The notes beneath the pieces are model-generated. The model saw only the letters and a list, made by a program, of their open reading frames with translations. It was not told where the DNA came from and did no database searches. A program made the position numbers and the translations under genes. DNA of 17,790 nt from contig JAKQSH010000341.1 in assembly GCA_029570245.1 (NCBI GenBank), positions 1-17,790 of the forward strand, written 5' to 3'. This document shows positions 15,370 to 17,790 of the stretch, in pieces (the stretch's first letter is position 1; every line of letters starts with the position of its first letter). The stretch comes from Deltaproteobacteria bacterium (GTDB lineage Bacteria; Myxococcota_A; SURF-8).

Positions 15370-15798
15370 TTACTCAGTCCTGCTGAATTCATCCCAGATC
15401 GAGCGTTCGAGAATTTTTGCCTGCTCGTCTATTATCTGGCGCATCTGGAAGATGTTTTTCAGAATTATCCTGAAAGTTTCTGTTCTGGCTTCCGACTTTG
15501 CATCCAGGTCGATTTTTTTCATGTTCCATTCTGGGAAAATTCGTTTCAGATTTGCGCTCTGTTCCGAACTCAGGAGCAGGATATCTTCGTGGCGGCTGTC
15601 TTTTATTATTTCGCGGAACAGCGAGTCGATGTTTTCTCTGGGGCCTTCTATGACCTGGAAGAATATCCCGCCGGAAGCCATAAGAATTCCGGTTATTCCG
15701 AGCTCTTTATTCTTAATTGCCGCATTGTCTGCCAGTCTGCTCAATTCGTCGGCGTTCAAGGGTCTGGCGAAGCGGCTTATGTATTTCAATCGTTTCAT
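15370..15798 (-). CDS. Short stand-alone BLUF-domain blue-light sensor
   Basis: 142 residues from ATG 15798, with AGGAG seven bases upstream; an in-frame TTG at 15825 is not needed. The BLUF domain fills residues 1-95: KYISRF with the photoactive Tyr 6, NKELGITG with flavin-binding Asn 30, FFQVIEGP with the photocycle Gln 48, KDSRHED (66-72), and FPEWNM with Trp 91 and Met 93. All residues needed for FAD binding and the blue-light hydrogen-bond switch are there. The remaining 47 residues look helical, as in PixD-type short BLUF proteins, and no output domain is fused. Signalling must therefore go through a partner protein. It is divergent from the metallo-beta-lactamase-fold gene across 153 bp and convergent with AT2. 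The partner is unknown. Confidence 0.93.
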   Translation of the reverse strand: MKRLKYISRFARPLNADELSRLADNAAIKNKELGITGILMASGGIFFQVIEGPRENIDSLFREIIKDSRHEDILLLSSEQSANLKRIFPEWNMKKIDLDAKSEARTETFRIILKNIFQMRQIIDEQAKILERSIWDEFSRTE

Positions 15799-15827
15799 TT
15801 CTGTTCTCCTGATTCGTCGTTTCAATA

Positions 15828-15833
15828 ATTATA
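15828..15833 (-). promoter_or_regulatory. Candidate -10 box of the BLUF gene
   Basis: A perfect TATAAT on the minus strand gives a start near 15821 and a leader of about 23 nt. No matching -35 box stands at 16-18 bases, so a transcriptional activator would be needed. An alternative TATTAT lies about ten bases upstream. Confidence 0.4.
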
Positions 15834-15889
15834 AAATAATACCGTTAAGCCGTTCAGCAAGGTCCGTTTCAATTTTTACTGATGCTCTC

Positions 15890-15918
15890 TTGAAAAAGCG
15901 CAGCATCGGCGTTATTCT
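15890..15918 (+). promoter_or_regulatory. Promoter of the metallo-beta-lactamase-fold gene
   Basis: TTGAAA (15890-15895), a 17-base spacer and TATTCT (15913-15918). The predicted start near 15925 falls in the palindrome at 15924-15936. Confidence 0.55.
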
Positions 15919-15923
15919 TGCGC

Positions 15924-15936
15924 GTCTGTAACAGAC
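15924..15936. repeat. 13-bp palindrome GTCTGT-A-ACAGAC at the predicted start site
   Basis: A perfect 6-bp inverted repeat with one central base sits between the MBL promoter and its ribosome-binding site (GGAGG from 15938). In DNA it could be a repressor operator. In RNA it could form a 5-bp hairpin with a UAA loop right beside the ribosome-binding site. Nothing in the window identifies a binding protein. Confidence 0.5.
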
Positions 15937-15951
15937 GGGAGGTATGTTTTC

Positions 15952-16707
15952 ATGTTCAAATGTTCTCGCGAACTCGGTCTGGCTGCGCTTGTGATCGGTT
16001 CTAATATATGGCTTTATACCGACAGTTGCGGGCGACGCTTTCTCATTGACAGCGGTCTGGCCTTTGAGCGCGCGGCTTTGCGTTATCATCTCTGGAAGGC
16101 CGGAGTAAGGCGCCGGGGCGATCTCACGGCGCTGTTGCTGACGCACAGGCATTCCGATCACGCTCAGAATGCGGCCTGGGTCAGGCGTGAATTCGATTGT
16201 CCGGTGCTGTGTCACGAGAACGATGCAGCTTACCTCTGTGGCAATATGCCTGTTGATCCCATGCCGCTTGGGCGGGGCAATTTTATTGATGACACCTGCG
16301 CCCGTTACGAAAACCGTTTCTTTGTGCAGATGAATGTTGACGACACGTTTTCATCCGGCCCATGGAAGTATGATTTTGTAGTAGTGCCTGTTTTCGGGCA
16401 TACCGAAGGCTCGGTTATGCTCTACCACGAAAAATCCCGCATTCTGTTTTCCGGTGACGCCATTCTGGCCGGCATTCCGCCGTTCAGGCAGATAGAACAG
16501 CTTTCTCCGGCACGCATGGAATACAGCTGCGATATCAAATCCTGCTGGTGCAGCACGCTTGAATTTGTTGCTTCAGCTCCGCCGGTTCTGCATCTTGCCA
16601 GCGGTCACGGTCCTTACGTCGGACAGGACGTAATGCGCAAGCTCGGAAGGTTCCATATCGAAAACTCCAGTCGCCTGTTTCAGGTAAAAGACAGTATCGA
16701 GAAATGA
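15952..16707 (+). CDS. Metallo-beta-lactamase-fold hydrolase
   Basis: 251 residues, no signal peptide, so probably cytoplasmic. The complete set of dinuclear metal ligands is visible: THRHSDH (His 65, His 67, Asp 69, His 70), His 150 in FGHTEGS, Asp 169 in FSGDA and His 219 in ASGHGP. The length and single-domain layout fit glyoxalase II-like or generic hydrolases of the superfamily. No lactonase, RNase or sulfatase signature lets me choose a substrate. The start ATG is preceded by GGAGG about nine bases upstream, with the 13-bp palindrome just before that. It is divergent from the BLUF gene, so light-dependent control is a tempting but unproven idea. No terminator follows, so read-through into the SDR gene is possible. 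Confidence 0.93.
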   Translation: MFKCSRELGLAALVIGSNIWLYTDSCGRRFLIDSGLAFERAALRYHLWKAGVRRRGDLTALLLTHRHSDHAQNAAWVRREFDCPVLCHENDAAYLCGNMPVDPMPLGRGNFIDDTCARYENRFFVQMNVDDTFSSGPWKYDFVVVPVFGHTEGSVMLYHEKSRILFSGDAILAGIPPFRQIEQLSPARMEYSCDIKSCWCSTLEFVASAPPVLHLASGHGPYVGQDVMRKLGRFHIENSSRLFQVKDSIEK

Positions 16708-16729
16708 ATCTCTATATTGCAGATGCCTA

Positions 16730-16758
16730 TTGACTTTCATTCCGAATAGGCGTATATG
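16730..16758 (+). promoter_or_regulatory. Promoter of the SDR-like gene
   Basis: TTGACT (16730-16735), a 17-base spacer and TATATG (16753-16758). The block TAGGCGTATATGCTC is nearly identical to that of the helicase promoter, and TCGCAA followed by CGA-CC recurs shortly downstream in both. The leader can form CCGAT/ATCGG enclosing CCCT/AGGG just upstream of the gene. Confidence 0.7.
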
Positions 16759-16823
16759 CTCTCCGGCTTTCGCAACCGATCCCCTCATAAGGGAGAGAAT
16801 CGGCAGGGTCCATAAGTATTTAC

Positions 16824-17627
16824 ATGATGATTCAGAGCGAAAGTGAATCTCAGGCAGTTATTAAAATGTTGGCGTTAGAAAAAGAGCTCGATTCGGAAGA
16901 AGGCAATATTAAGGTCGCCTTCGTAGCCGGTGCTACCGGTTATGTCGGCGAAGAAGTTGTGCGCAACCTCATTAGCCTCGGTTTCAGGACCGTCGCGCAC
17001 ATCAGGCCCGATTCGTTCAGGCTTGAGAAGAAAAAGGCGTATTTCGAACAACTTGGCGCGGTGGTGGATACGACACCCTGGGAATTGAACGCCATGACGC
17101 AGACCATGAAGCGTATCCGCCCCGATGCGGTTTATTGCCTGGTCGGTACGACTCGCGCCAGAATGAAGCAGGTGGCGGAAGAGGGCGGTTCCATCGAAAG
17201 GGCTTCATATGAAGCCATCGACTACGGTCTTACGGTTCTTCTGGCCAGGGCTGCGTCTGACTCGCATCAGTCGCCGCGCTTTGTATACATTTCGGCAATC
17301 GGCAGCACTCCGTGGGCAAAAGGCAGTTATATGCAGGCCCATTACAGAGCGGAAAGCGCCGTTTTAACCAGCGGACTTCCATACACGGTGGCCCGGCCTG
17401 TGCTTATAACCGGCCCGGATCGCAAAGAAAACCGCCTTTTCGAGCGTGTTACGGCGCGCATTCTTGACGCCGTACTGGCCTTCGCTTCCCGTTTCGGCCT
17501 GCGCAGATTGTGGAAGAAATATGCTTCCATCGACGCCGCTTCCATGGCGAAAGCGCTGGTAAAACTGGCGAACAATCCCAACTGCGCAAATCGCGTAGTT
17601 GAAGCCCACGAACTGCGCGACATATAG
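16824..17627 (+). CDS. Atypical short-chain dehydrogenase/reductase-like NAD(P)-binding protein
   Basis: 267 residues. A Rossmann fold begins near residue 29, with VAFVAGATGYVGEEV and the nucleotide loop GATGYVG (36-42). FVYISAIGS (153-161) and SGLPYTVARPVLITGP (183-198) are typical of the NAD(P)H-binding/NmrA-like and HTATIP2-like atypical SDRs. The position of the usual YxxxK reads YMQAH (169-173), so the catalytic Lys is His. It may be a reductase using another proton relay or a nucleotide-sensing protein. Two ATGs in tandem (16824, 16827) have no clear ribosome-binding site, and 28 residues precede the Rossmann fold, so the true start is uncertain. Promoter and possible leader hairpin are listed separately. 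Substrate unknown. Confidence 0.87.
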   Translation: MMIQSESESQAVIKMLALEKELDSEEGNIKVAFVAGATGYVGEEVVRNLISLGFRTVAHIRPDSFRLEKKKAYFEQLGAVVDTTPWELNAMTQTMKRIRPDAVYCLVGTTRARMKQVAEEGGSIERASYEAIDYGLTVLLARAASDSHQSPRFVYISAIGSTPWAKGSYMQAHYRAESAVLTSGLPYTVARPVLITGPDRKENRLFERVTARILDAVLAFASRFGLRRLWKKYASIDAASMAKALVKLANNPNCANRVVEAHELRDI

Positions 17628-17705
17628 GCTTTTCTGTGGAAATCTCCAGAGCTGATTTCTTGAGCTGACGAATTTATTGTGTTTGTTGGCATATGCATTT
17701 TCAGC

Positions 17706-17734
17706 TTTACTGTCAGACGGATTATATATATATT
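17706..17734 (+). promoter_or_regulatory. Weak candidate promoter at right edge
   Basis: TTTACT, a 17-base spacer and TATATT, followed by short GC-rich inverted repeats (CCGG pairs) up to the window end. Any gene it serves starts beyond 17790. The last 163 bases otherwise show nothing I can name. Confidence 0.3.
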
Positions 17735-17790
17735 GCTTGTCCGGGCGGTCCGGTTTTGCCGGATTGCAGGAATCTAAGCTGCTTATAAAA

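Noticed and set aside
15211..15828. 205-codon plus-strand frame opposite BLUF
   Set aside because: The minus strand carries every BLUF key residue and a ribosome-binding site; this frame overlaps the end of AT2.
17640..17665. GAAATC...GATTTC short hairpin after the SDR gene as terminator
   Set aside because: Only six pairs and no T-run follows.

Overview
The window reads as a chromosomal segment from a Gram-negative bacterium with an outer membrane, most likely a deltaproteobacterium in the old sense (Myxococcota, Bradymonadota or a related uncultured lineage). The grounds are lipoproteins with Asp/Gly-rich 'DGD' linkers followed by Cys-rich modules and a MopE-type putative metal-binding motif, an outer-membrane beta-barrel, LolA-like and RND envelope transport genes, and moderate GC. 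This placement is inference from protein style. I saw no tRNA, rRNA, CRISPR array, transposase or phage gene.

Left part (1-8545, all minus strand) is an envelope transport locus. A LolA-like periplasmic protein has its own intrinsic terminator. Downstream of it is an apparent operon: tetR, DUF1302-like outer-membrane barrel, acidic lipoprotein, and a large RND/MMPL-family protein. After a 310-bp gap with a hairpin comes a second RND/MMPL protein that runs off the left edge. A 39-bp inverted repeat overlaps the tetR promoter and is a strong candidate for the regulator's own operator. One RND protein keeps the TM4 Asp of the usual proton relay and the other has lost it.

Middle (8546-12490, plus strand): a secreted, Cys-rich, multi-domain surface lipoprotein with promoter and terminator, then a RhlE-type DEAD-box RNA helicase with a good sigma70-type promoter, a strongly structured leader of about 140 nt, and a terminator.

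Right part (12605-17790): two tandem, translationally coupled class III (fold type I) PLP aminotransferase paralogues, AT1 and AT2. AT1 keeps the Schiff-base Lys but has lost the Thr that normally binds the partner subunit's PLP phosphate. AT2 has Glu in place of the Lys but keeps that Thr. The two losses are complementary and predict an obligate heterodimer with a single active site; this is the most interesting feature of the window. Next come a minus-strand stand-alone BLUF blue-light sensor, divergent from a complete metallo-beta-lactamase-fold hydrolase with a palindrome at its predicted transcription start, and an atypical SDR (NAD(P)-binding) protein. The SDR promoter shares a 15-base block with the helicase promoter. 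The final 163 bases hold no gene that I can see.
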